Assembly: GCA_029262855.1 (NCBI GenBank)
Contig: JAJCYP010000004.1
Coordinates: 33,611 to 97,610 of the forward strand
DNA: 64,000 nt
Origin: Bacteroidota bacterium
Lineage (GTDB): Bacteria; Bacteroidota; Rhodothermia; Rhodothermales; UBA10348
Direction: 5' to 3'
This document shows positions 8,988 through 16,970 of the stretch, one piece after another. Numbering within the stretch: position 1 is the stretch's first letter; the number at the start of each line of letters is the position of its first letter. The notes beneath the pieces were generated by a model. It saw nothing but the letters and a program-made list of their open reading frames with translations, was not told where the DNA came from and did no database searches. The position numbers and the translations under genes were made by a program.

Positions 8988-10790
8988 CTAGACCATCGCC
9001 GCCAACTCCTCTTCCAGGAGCTGCTTGCGGTAGAGGTTGGCATAGAGTCCCTCGCGGGCGAGGAGCACGTCGTGTGTCCCCTGCTCAGCGATCACCCCGT
9101 CATCCAGGACGATGATCTGGTCCGCGTCCTGAACGGCCGAAATACGATGACTGACGATGACAACTGTGCGCCTCCCGAAGTGCCGGCGAAGGTGGCCGAG
9201 AATATTGCGCTCGGTCTGCACATCCACGGCCGACAGGGCGTCGTCGAGGATCAGGATGCTCGGCTCACGGACCAGCGCCCTCGCAATGGACGTGCGCTGC
9301 TTTTGTCCGCCCGAAAGTGTAATCCCGCGCTCTCCCACGAAGGTTTTGAATCCCTCCGGGAAGTCCCGGACGTTCGCCAGGAGATCCGCCTCCTCGGCGG
9401 CGCGATCTATCAACTCCTCAGACGCGTCCATCCGGCCAAAGGCGATATTCTCGGCGATGGTCTCCGAGAACAGGAAGACCTCCTGCGGCACATACCCGAT
9501 GGAGCCGCGAAGGACGGCCAACGGAAAGGCCTCCACCGGGTGGCCATCGATCAGCACCCGGCCCTCGCTGGCCTGGAGAAGCCGCGGGATCAACTCAATC
9601 ATGGAGGTCTTGCCGGCCCCCGTGCGTCCGACGATCCCGAGGCTCGTCCCGGCGTCAACGTGGAAAGACAGGTCCTTCAGGACAGGCTCCTCGTCTTCGG
9701 CATACCGGAACGATACCCCCTGGAAGGTCACCGAACCCTGGACGGTCTTGAGTTCTTCATTCGTCTGAACGCCATCGGACACCTCGGGCTCGGCGTCGAA
9801 AATGCGCTGGAGCCGCGTCATGGAGGCTGCCGCGCGCTGAACCATGGAGATCACGAAGCCGAACGCGGCCACCGGCCACGTCATCAATGCCACGTAGATG
9901 ATGTACTCCGCGATGTTGCCGAGCGTAATGGCGCCTTCGGTAACCAGCCGCCCACCCTGCCAGACCACGATGATTGTAGACAGCCCGACCAGAACCAGAA
10001 ACACGGGCCGCCACGCGGCATCGACCATGGCAAGATCCAGCGACCGCTCCCGATAGCCCGCGCTTTCCTTTTCGAACGCCGCCTGCTCGGCAGACTCGCG
10101 GGCATAGGCCTTCAGTACCCGAACCCCGGAAAACGACTCCTGCACGCGGCTGGTGAGCTCGGAATACTGCTCCTGCAGGGCGTCGGACCGCTGGTGGACC
10201 ATCCTGGCCACAAAGAACACCGATATGCCCAGGAAAGGCATCGGGATGAGAGCATACGCCGTCAGCACCGGCGAGATGATGAACATCACGCTCATGGCCA
10301 TGACAATGATGACCACGGCCCGCGTGGTATACATGAGCGCCGGGCCGATGTAGCGGCGGACCTGTTCGATATCACTCGTGGCACGCGTGATCAAATCTCC
10401 GGTGGCATGCTGGAGATAGAATCCGTGGGACAGTCGCTGAAGGTGGTCGTAGAGCCGATTGCGGAGGTCGTATTCGATGTGCCTGGAGGCCACGACCACC
10501 GTCTGACGCATCACGAATGAGAACACGCCACTCAGGAAACTCAGCAGCAGAATGACGCCGGCAAAGCCCATCAGGACCGCGAAGAACCGGGCGTACAAAT
10601 AATCTCCCACCGGCGTCCCTTCAAAAGCACGGTAGTTCGCCACCATGCGGGGGATCGTGTCCACCGCCTGCCGAACCACGATGGGGACCACGATCGAGGC
10701 CGCCGCGGAAGCCATCGCCGCCAGCAATCCTGGCAGGAAGAGATGCTTATACTTTAGGTAGTAGTGGTTTAGCTGAGCTAACGATCCCAC
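8988..10790 (-). CDS. ABC exporter half-transporter (degenerate Walker B partner)
   Basis: 6-TM exporter domain; Walker A GRTGAGKTS; signature LSGGQ; Walker B ILILDDALSAVD with Asp in place of catalytic Glu. Confidence 0.95.
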   Translation of the reverse strand: MGSLAQLNHYYLKYKHLFLPGLLAAMASAAASIVVPIVVRQAVDTIPRMVANYRAFEGTPVGDYLYARFFAVLMGFAGVILLLSFLSGVFSFVMRQTVVVASRHIEYDLRNRLYDHLQRLSHGFYLQHATGDLITRATSDIEQVRRYIGPALMYTTRAVVIIVMAMSVMFIISPVLTAYALIPMPFLGISVFFVARMVHQRSDALQEQYSELTSRVQESFSGVRVLKAYARESAEQAAFEKESAGYRERSLDLAMVDAAWRPVFLVLVGLSTIIVVWQGGRLVTEGAITLGNIAEYIIYVALMTWPVAAFGFVISMVQRAAASMTRLQRIFDAEPEVSDGVQTNEELKTVQGSVTFQGVSFRYAEDEEPVLKDLSFHVDAGTSLGIVGRTGAGKTSMIELIPRLLQASEGRVLIDGHPVEAFPLAVLRGSIGYVPQEVFLFSETIAENIAFGRMDASEELIDRAAEEADLLANVRDFPEGFKTFVGERGITLSGGQKQRTSIARALVREPSILILDDALSAVDVQTERNILGHLRRHFGRRTVVIVSHRISAVQDADQIIVLDDGVIAEQGTHDVLLAREGLYANLYRKQLLEEELAAMV

Positions 10791-10847
10791 GGGCGCCGAA
10801 TGTTTGGCCGTTGCCTACGCGGGCCGCCTTGACGTGATCCAACAAAC

Positions 10848-11756
10848 ATGACCTCAACCCGATCCGTTCTGCTGCTTGTAACGGCCTGCCTCCTGGCCGG
10901 CTGCGCCTCCGACACCATACCGCCGGAAGTGCATGAGGCAGACGTCGAGGCGTGGCGGGCCTGGCGGCTGGCCGACGTGACGTCGGAGGATTCGTGGCTG
11001 ACACTCATTGACTATCACTGGATGGGCGCGCTGCCCGTGACCGTCGGCTCGGCCGAGCAGGCGAGCATCACACTGCCCAGAGGGCCTGGACTCGTGGGGG
11101 TGTTCACCGAAGCGCCGGCCACAGACACCTTGCTTTTTGAAGCCGCGACAGGGGTAGCCGTGACGGCCGACGGCCGTACGCTGACCGAACCCGTCCCCGT
11201 TTTCAATCCGGACGGATCGGCTGCGATTTTCCGATTCGAGGACATGAGCTGGCTCGTTCGAAACTTCCAGGATCGCCTGGCTGTGCGCGTCCGAGACAAC
11301 AGGGCGCCACTGCGAACCGGGTTTCCGGGCCTGGAGAACTACCCCGTCAATCACGAGTGGCGCCTGCACGCCAGGTACGAGCCCTACGACCCGCCGAAAA
11401 AATTCCCGGTAGCCATATTTACAGGGGGCGATGACCTGGAGGAATCGCCCGGCCGCGTGATCTTCGAGGCTGCCGGAACCGAGTACAGCCTGGACGTGAC
11501 GGACACATCAGAGACCGGATACTTCGTCATCTTCGCCGACGACACGAACGGCAACGGCTCCTATCCGGCCGGCCGATACGTCTGGTTTGACAAGCCTGAG
11601 GGTGCGGATGCGGGCCCGGTAGTCCTGGACTTCAACAAGGCCTACAACCCTCCGTGCGCCTTCACCGAGTACGCCACCTGTCCGCTGCCGCCCCCGTCTC
11701 ATCGGATTGAGGCCGAGGTGGATGCGGGTGAGTTGGCGTTTTTGCGACCCAAGTGA
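10848..11756 (+). CDS. DUF1684 domain-containing lipoprotein
   Basis: Lipobox LAGCAS; DUF1684-type motifs VRVRDNRAPLRTGFPGLENYPVNHEWRLHARY and YNPPCAFTEYATCPLPPPSHRIEAEVDAGE. Confidence 0.88.
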   Translation: MTSTRSVLLLVTACLLAGCASDTIPPEVHEADVEAWRAWRLADVTSEDSWLTLIDYHWMGALPVTVGSAEQASITLPRGPGLVGVFTEAPATDTLLFEAATGVAVTADGRTLTEPVPVFNPDGSAAIFRFEDMSWLVRNFQDRLAVRVRDNRAPLRTGFPGLENYPVNHEWRLHARYEPYDPPKKFPVAIFTGGDDLEESPGRVIFEAAGTEYSLDVTDTSETGYFVIFADDTNGNGSYPAGRYVWFDKPEGADAGPVVLDFNKAYNPPCAFTEYATCPLPPPSHRIEAEVDAGELAFLRPK

Positions 11757-11770
11757 GACGCCCGCGCCGG

Positions 11771-11860
11771 CGCCCGTCGCGCCGCCGCCCGTCGCCTCGC
11801 CGCCCGTCGCCTCGCCGCCCGTCGCGCCAGTGTCCGCCGCATCGCCGCCCGTCGCCTCGC
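11771..11860. repeat. 15-bp tandem repeat, about 6 copies, consensus CGCCCGTCGCCTCGC
   Basis: Copies begin at 11771, 11786, 11801, 11816, 11831 (degenerate) and 11846; lies between stops of convergent genes. Confidence 0.85.
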
Positions 11861-11863
11861 CGC

Positions 11864-12319
11864 CTAAACCGGGATCCGCACAGCATCCGGCACCGCACCG
11901 CTGGTCACCAATCGGTCCACCAGCCGTAGCAGTCTCTGCTGCTCCGGCCACTCCAAACGCTTGGCCGCCTCGTCAACCGGGAGCCACTCGGCCAGATCGT
12001 GTTCCTCATTGAGCGTAGGATCCCCCGACACCGCCGCCGCAAAGGCAGGAATGGCCTGCACCCGATCCGTTTGCCACTCGTAGAACTGATTCATCGACGG
12101 TATGGCGAAGAGGGCCTGCGGAGCCAATCCGGTTTCCTCCCACAACTCTCGCACGGCCGCCTGCCACGCCTGCTCTCCGTCGGCGATCTTTCCGGCCACC
12201 ATGCGCCACGTCCCCTCGTAAAGCCTCCCCGGAGCCCGCCTGAGCACCAGATGCAGGACCCCCTCGGGCGTACTCCTATGCACGTAGACATCTACATTGG
12301 CCACTACAATCTCAGGCAC
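11864..12319 (-). CDS. NUDIX hydrolase
   Basis: Nudix box GKIADGEQAWQAAVRELWEETGL fits GX5EX7REUXEEXGU. Confidence 0.95.
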   Translation of the reverse strand: MPEIVVANVDVYVHRSTPEGVLHLVLRRAPGRLYEGTWRMVAGKIADGEQAWQAAVRELWEETGLAPQALFAIPSMNQFYEWQTDRVQAIPAFAAAVSGDPTLNEEHDLAEWLPVDEAAKRLEWPEQQRLLRLVDRLVTSGAVPDAVRIPV

Positions 12320-12390
12320 GGCAATCTCCTTCGGGTGCGTTATTCTGGGAGGCGGGTCTCTAGACCGATCAAAGGATAACCGTGATCACT

Positions 12391-12410
12391 CCCACCCCAA
12401 ATGGGGCGGG
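12391..12410. repeat. Right-end subterminal hairpin of the IS605-type element
   Basis: CCCACCCCAAATGGGGCGGG imperfect palindrome just downstream of tnpB stop. Confidence 0.75.
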
Positions 12411-12500
12411 CTTCTCATGAAATCAAGCAGCAATCCGCCCAATTCGCTCATGAAGGCTCGATCCGAGCCTCAGGATGTTCTTCGCGGCATTCACGTCTCT
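12391..12500 (-). ncRNA. Candidate omega/reRNA overlapping the 3' end of tnpB and the right end
   Basis: Inferred by position only: TnpB guide RNAs derive from the tnpB 3' end through the right end. 5' and 3' limits not determinable here. Confidence 0.35.
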
Positions 12501-13550
12501 GTCGTGAGTGACGCCGCAGGAGCACGCCCACTCGCGAACAGCGAGACCGGACTGCCCCTTAGGGCCCTCAATACTTCCACAGGAAGAGCATGCTTGTGTC
12601 GTAAACGCGGGATTCACCTTGATCACGGTAGCACCGGCACATTCTGCCTTGAACTCCAGGATGTTGATGAATTGACCCCACGCTGCATCGACAACGCTCT
12701 TAGCCATGCGAGTTCTTGCGAGTCCCTTGATATTCAGGTCCTCGACCACGATCAAGTCGTAGGCGGTGACCAGTTTTGCCACTTCTTGGAAGTGAAAGTC
12801 TCTTCTTTGGTTATCGATTCGGAAGTGATGAGTAGCGACAGCCGCGCAGGCTTTGCGCCAACGCTTACTGCCCTTCTTGCGCCTGGAAACCCGGCGCTGA
12901 AGGCGGCGCAGTTTGGCCTGCCCATCGCGAAAGAATCGCTTTCGCTCCATCGAGCCGCCGTCGGAGAACGTGCCGAAGGTCTTGAGGCCCAGGTCGATCC
13001 CGACCTCGCGCTCAATAGGGCGCTTGACGGGGACGACATCACCCAGGTCGCAGGAGAGGACCAGATACCACTTACCAGCCTTCCGCTTGAGGCGCATGGT
13101 CTTGACCTTTCCCTCGTAGGGGCGATGCAACTTGACCTTGACGTCGCCGACGTACTGAAATCGAGCCCGACCGGAGTCGAGCATCCTGCATCCATCGCGA
13201 TGCGTGAACTCGATGCTGTCGAATCGGCCCCTGCCCTTAAAGCGGGGAAATCCGGCCTTCTCTCCGGCCTTGACGCGCCGAAAGAAAGCCTGATAGGCCC
13301 GGTCGAGTCTGCGGAGCGTGCGCTGGGCAGAGCTGAAGTTCGTTCGAGCCAGGAAGCCGTTGTATCTACGGTTGATCTTGAAGTCGGCCGACTGGTCGTT
13401 GTAGGAGACGGTATTGCGCGCAGCCTCCCAGACATCAATACGCTGCGCCAGCGCGTCGTTGTAGATGTGGCGGTGCGTCTCAAGCATTTGGGCCATCTCG
13501 GCTTCCTGCTTGCGCGTAGGGTACAGGCGGTATACGAACGACTTCTGCAC
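12423..13550 (-). CDS. tnpB: RNA-guided endonuclease TnpB (IS200/IS605)
   Basis: RuvC-like residues in GIDLGLKTF, VVEDLNIKGL and HDRDVNAAKNIL; zinc finger CSSCG...CSCG; GTG start directly after tnpA stop. Confidence 0.95.
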   Translation of the reverse strand: MQKSFVYRLYPTRKQEAEMAQMLETHRHIYNDALAQRIDVWEAARNTVSYNDQSADFKINRRYNGFLARTNFSSAQRTLRRLDRAYQAFFRRVKAGEKAGFPRFKGRGRFDSIEFTHRDGCRMLDSGRARFQYVGDVKVKLHRPYEGKVKTMRLKRKAGKWYLVLSCDLGDVVPVKRPIEREVGIDLGLKTFGTFSDGGSMERKRFFRDGQAKLRRLQRRVSRRKKGSKRWRKACAAVATHHFRIDNQRRDFHFQEVAKLVTAYDLIVVEDLNIKGLARTRMAKSVVDAAWGQFINILEFKAECAGATVIKVNPAFTTQACSSCGSIEGPKGQSGLAVREWACSCGVTHDRDVNAAKNILRLGSSLHERIGRIAA

Positions 13551-13988
13551 CTACCGGCCCTTCTGCTCTTCGATGTACTTGATGATCGCCTTGTCAGTGA
13601 CGTAGCCAACCGAGCCGACGAAGTAGGCGGCGCTCCAAAGGGCGGGAAGCCTACTCCGAAGAGACTCGTGCCTTTGTCGGAGTCGACGGGAGGTAAACCC
13701 CTTGAGGCTATTCGCAATTTCGTGAGGCCCCCACACGGGGGGAGCGGTCACGACTATGTGGACGTGATCAGGCATCACCTCCATCGCCTCAATCTCAATA
13801 CCCATGTCGGCGGCCTTCTCTCTAAGGAGCGACTTCAGGTCTGTCTCAACCTGACCCGTCAGCACCTTGCGGCGATACTTGGGGCACCACACGAAGTGGT
13901 ACTTCAGCATGTAGGCAGATCCGGGGGAAGTCTTGTACCTGGGTGCTTTCACAGTTAGTAGCATGCCATGAAGATAACGATGTTCCAA
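13551..13988 (-). CDS. tnpA: IS200/IS605 family transposase TnpA (Y1 HUH)
   Basis: MPDHVHIVV HUH motif and YVTDKAIIKYIEEQ catalytic Tyr helix; likely start is the internal ATG at 13964 (MLLTVKAPRYK). Confidence 0.95.
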   Translation of the reverse strand: MEHRYLHGMLLTVKAPRYKTSPGSAYMLKYHFVWCPKYRRKVLTGQVETDLKSLLREKAADMGIEIEAMEVMPDHVHIVVTAPPVWGPHEIANSLKGFTSRRLRQRHESLRSRLPALWSAAYFVGSVGYVTDKAIIKYIEEQKGR

Positions 13989-14021
13989 GGCCTTTTCACT
14001 TTCTTAAGAGCGGCGCTTCCG

Positions 14022-14041
14022 CCCACCCCTAAAGGGGCGGG
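14022..14041. repeat. Left-end subterminal hairpin of the IS605-type element
   Basis: CCCACCCCTAAAGGGGCGGG, same stem as the 12391-12410 hairpin. Confidence 0.75.
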
Positions 14042-14061
14042 TACCCGCGCCGAAGCATAGC

Positions 14062-15354
14062 ATGGATGCTGAAAAAGAACTTGTCGCTCTCAGGACGGAG
14101 GTCAACCACCTTCGCCGAGCCGTGGACGAGTTGTCGATTCTGAACGAACTGGCCTCTGCCATCAGTGCGTCGCAGGACGTGACGGAGGTGATCCAGACTA
14201 TTACCAAGCGGTCTCTCACGGCCGTCCAGGCCGAGCAGGGCGTCATCACGCTGGTAGGAACCGAGGCTTCGGATCCGACGCGTACCCTGGTCAGAACCAT
14301 GTCCGGCTCGGCCGAGTCGGAAGCCTTCCGGCCGGACCAGAGTCTGCTGGGTTGGATGCACTTGAATAAGCGTCCTCTCCTGTTGAACAACCCAAGGGAT
14401 GACGAGCGCTTCGGTGGCGTCAACTGGCCCGACAACGTGCGTTCCATCCTCTGCGTCCCGATGCTGGCTCAGTCGAGGCTCATCGGAATCCTGACGCTGT
14501 ACAACAAGAAGCGGTCGGAGGACGGGTTCTCCCCCTCGGATCAGCGGCTCATCGCCATCCTTGCGTCGCAGTCCGCCCAGGTCGTGGAGGGTGCCCGCCT
14601 CTACGAGGAGGAGCGCCAGCTCATTACCATGCGTCAGGAGGTGCAGTTGGCCCAGGAGATCCAGGCGAATCTCCTCCCCAGCACCGCCCCCGTCGTCCCT
14701 AGCTACGAGTTCGCCGGGATCAGTATTCCGGCCAAGGAGGTTGGCGGCGACTACTTCGACTATATCCCGATGGCAGATGGGCGAATGGGCCTGGCTGTCG
14801 GGGACGTCTCCGGGAAGGGCGTGGGCGCAGCGTTGCTCATGGCCACGTCCCAGGCCACCCTTCGCGGCCAGGTCGTGGCCTTCTCCGATCCGGCCGAGGC
14901 GCTCGGCAGGACCAATTTTCTGATGTGCTCGGCAACCCGTCGGGGCACCTTCGTGACCCTTTTCCTCGCGGTGCTCGATCCCGAGACCGGCGGGATCAGC
15001 TACGCGAATGCCGGGCACAACCGCCCTTTCGTGGTGGGTCCGAATGGAAAGTTCGAGATCCTGACCACCGGTAGTCTGGTGCTGGGCTTCCTGCCCAAGC
15101 ACACCTACGAACGCGCCGAGACCGTACTTCAGCCCGGCGAGTCACTGGTCATCTATTCCGATGGCGTAACGGAGGCCATGAATCTGGCCAGCGAGCAATT
15201 CGAGGAGGAGCGCCTCTATGAGCTTGCCAAGAAACACCAGGGTGATGGCAGCGGCGCGATGGTCGACCGCATCATCAATGAGGTCCGCGCATTCGCGGGA
15301 GAGCGCCCACAGAACGACGACATCACACTGCTGATCGTACGCCGGAAGCCCTGA
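14062..15354 (+). CDS. GAF domain + PP2C/SpoIIE serine phosphatase (RsbU-like)
   Basis: N-terminal GAF region; GGDYFDYIPMADGRMGLAVGDVSGKGVGAALLMA; VIYSDGVTEAMN; NDDITLLIVRR. Confidence 0.95.
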   Translation: MDAEKELVALRTEVNHLRRAVDELSILNELASAISASQDVTEVIQTITKRSLTAVQAEQGVITLVGTEASDPTRTLVRTMSGSAESEAFRPDQSLLGWMHLNKRPLLLNNPRDDERFGGVNWPDNVRSILCVPMLAQSRLIGILTLYNKKRSEDGFSPSDQRLIAILASQSAQVVEGARLYEEERQLITMRQEVQLAQEIQANLLPSTAPVVPSYEFAGISIPAKEVGGDYFDYIPMADGRMGLAVGDVSGKGVGAALLMATSQATLRGQVVAFSDPAEALGRTNFLMCSATRRGTFVTLFLAVLDPETGGISYANAGHNRPFVVGPNGKFEILTTGSLVLGFLPKHTYERAETVLQPGESLVIYSDGVTEAMNLASEQFEEERLYELAKKHQGDGSGAMVDRIINEVRAFAGERPQNDDITLLIVRRKP

Positions 15355-15462
15355 CGGGCGTAGTCGGGGCGTCACACGCCGGCCTTCCCCTCTCCGGCGG
15401 GCGGGCGTCTCTTTAGAATTCGACCTCGGGGGCCGATACAACTTCGGTAGAACCCCGAGACC

Positions 15463-15735
15463 ATGGATAGCCTCTCAGACAAGATTCGTACATTTCTAAG
15501 AGACGCTGGCTTCGAGTTTGCCGGAGACCGGGCGTCCAATCTCGAACTGCTCCGCTACTTTGAGCGGGAGTACGACTTTCAGGTCATGCGTTACATGGAG
15601 CAGGAGTGGGTCGAGCAGCAACTCGAGCGCGAGTTCTCCCAGGGATTCGTCGATAAGATGCGCTCCCACGTCGACGAGGATCGTCTGGACGACTTCGACG
15701 ATGACATTTCGTCGATTCAGGGACGCGCCGCCTGA
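15463..15735 (+). CDS. Small acidic hypothetical protein
   Basis: 90-aa ORF MDSLSDKIRTFLRDAGFEFAGDRASNLELLRYFEREYDFQVMRYMEQEW...; followed by an intrinsic terminator. Confidence 0.65.
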   Translation: MDSLSDKIRTFLRDAGFEFAGDRASNLELLRYFEREYDFQVMRYMEQEWVEQQLEREFSQGFVDKMRSHVDEDRLDDFDDDISSIQGRAA

Positions 15736-15779
15736 TTGACAGGCTGCCCGTTCCCAAGGCCGTGAAAACGGCCACACAG

Positions 15780-15798
15780 GCCCTGAAAGGGCTTTTTT
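15780..15798 (+). terminator. Intrinsic terminator
   Basis: GCCCT-GAA-AGGGC stem followed by TTTTTT. Confidence 0.85.
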
Positions 15799-15965
15799 GC
15801 GTCCACTGACGGGGGCCGCCAGTTCACGATTGGGGATTTAGTTCCGAACAATCCGGCGGAGTTACTTGGAAAAGTCCCTTCGTTTTGCGACATAGTAGGA
15901 ATGCGCGCGAGCTTCTCATTGCGTGCAACGCCCACCCACACCCACTGGACGCGGCCTAAGCCTAC

Positions 15966-16121
15966 ATGCCCAAACCAAGACGCCCTCGCGGGAGCGGTCC
16001 CTCGCGGGCCAGAATGCCGGATAAGAGTTCCTCGAAAGATCAATTTGGATGGTGGTTCCGCTGGTGTAATGCGGATGACCCCGTGACCTACTGGAAGGAG
16101 AAGCGCGCAAAAAGGCGCTGA
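15966..16121 (+). CDS. Putative 51-aa basic small protein
   Basis: Direct translation MPKPRRPRGSGPSRARMPDKSSSKDQFGWWFRWCNADDPVTYWKEKRAKRR*; below the ORF-track length cutoff; GCTGA-GT-TCAGC hairpin and T-rich tract overlap the stop. Confidence 0.35.
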   Translation: MPKPRRPRGSGPSRARMPDKSSSKDQFGWWFRWCNADDPVTYWKEKRAKRR

Positions 16122-16256
16122 GTTCAGCTTTTCTTTTGGCTTGTCGGCACTGCTGGGTGCCCGTCTGAGACCTCCGCCAACCTGAAACTGTTGGTGGCGT
16201 CTGTCTGAGGACTGTTCGAACGGTTTTTGCAACACCACCGTTGGTTCTGAAGCAGT

Positions 16257-16817
16257 TTGGCTTGCCACTTACTGCCCGGTTTTCTGCGTGTCACTGTCAT
16301 CTGGCGAAATCGCCTGTCGCCCTGGCTGCTCGGTGGGGTGGATATCAAAGTGAAAAGCGGGCAAGACTCGTGTCAAGAGCCATCTCCGGCAGGAAGAACC
16401 AGGAAGAACATCTGCAACACTCTGCTCCTTATGGCAGCAGCCATGGTTGGCGGATGCGACTCACTCTTGAGTGAGGGCGGTCTCTCGCCGAGTACTTGGG
16501 AGCTCGTCGAACCCTCGGAGCTCCTGGCGAGCCAGGACTCCTTGGTCTTAAGACTCAAGTTCGGGGAGGATAGTCGGTTCTCCGCCGATACCGGGTGCAA
16601 TGGCGTGGGGGGAGAATTCGAGTTGGGTCTCGATGGCCGCTTGAAGCTGGCGATGGGTTCCCTTACACTCAAGCTGTGTCCCGAGACAGACCATTTAGAG
16701 CGGACGCTTTTAGGCCGCCTTGACATGGTAAGGCGATACCGGGCGGAGTCCGGATTCTTGCGCCTATCGGAGGACAATTTTTCGGCGCCGTTGTTGGTGT
16801 ACAAGCGTGTCGATTGA
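16257..16817 (+). CDS. META-domain (HslJ-like) lipoprotein
   Basis: TGCNGVGGEFELGLDGRLKLAMGSLTLKLCPE; hydrophobic stretch ending MAAAMVGGCDS (lipobox) implies a true start downstream of 16257 (e.g. GTG near 16350). Confidence 0.7.
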   Translation: MACHLLPGFLRVTVIWRNRLSPWLLGGVDIKVKSGQDSCQEPSPAGRTRKNICNTLLLMAAAMVGGCDSLLSEGGLSPSTWELVEPSELLASQDSLVLRLKFGEDSRFSADTGCNGVGGEFELGLDGRLKLAMGSLTLKLCPETDHLERTLLGRLDMVRRYRAESGFLRLSEDNFSAPLLVYKRVD

Positions 16818-16970
16818 GTCTGGGAACGGCGATGGATGGTCAGGGGGGCCGGTTCCGGTTGGGGGATCCGGGGTCGTCTGCGGATGCTTCGCCGCATGAA
16901 ATCATCCTTCTCAGCGGCCTCGTGGGCGCCTTCCTTGGCGCAGGCATGACGTTCATCGCCTAGAGTCAAA

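Larger units (their letters stand above)
12391..14041 (-). mobile_element. IS200/IS605-family insertion sequence (tnpA + tnpB)
   Basis: HUH/Y1 TnpA and TnpB in tandem, bracketed by near-identical imperfect hairpins CCCACCCC-AAAT-GGGGCGGG and CCCACCCC-TAAA-GGGGCGGG. Exact cleavage ends not determined. Confidence 0.9.

Noticed and set aside
9072-10520. 482-aa ORF on the + strand
   Set aside because: Antisense to the ABC exporter subunit; His/Arg/Gln-rich composition typical of high-GC shadow ORFs.
11771-11860. Possible CRISPR array
   Set aside because: Units are contiguous 15-mers without spacers and no cas genes are present; a simple tandem repeat.
12297-13958. 553-aa ORF on the + strand
   Set aside because: Antisense shadow of tnpB/tnpA; the minus-strand frames carry unmistakable transposase motifs.
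14029-15102. 357-aa ORF on the - strand
   Set aside because: Antisense to the GAF-PP2C phosphatase.
15717-16268. 183-aa ORF on the - strand
   Set aside because: No protein-like domain; runs through the terminator and the small ORF; treated as chance.
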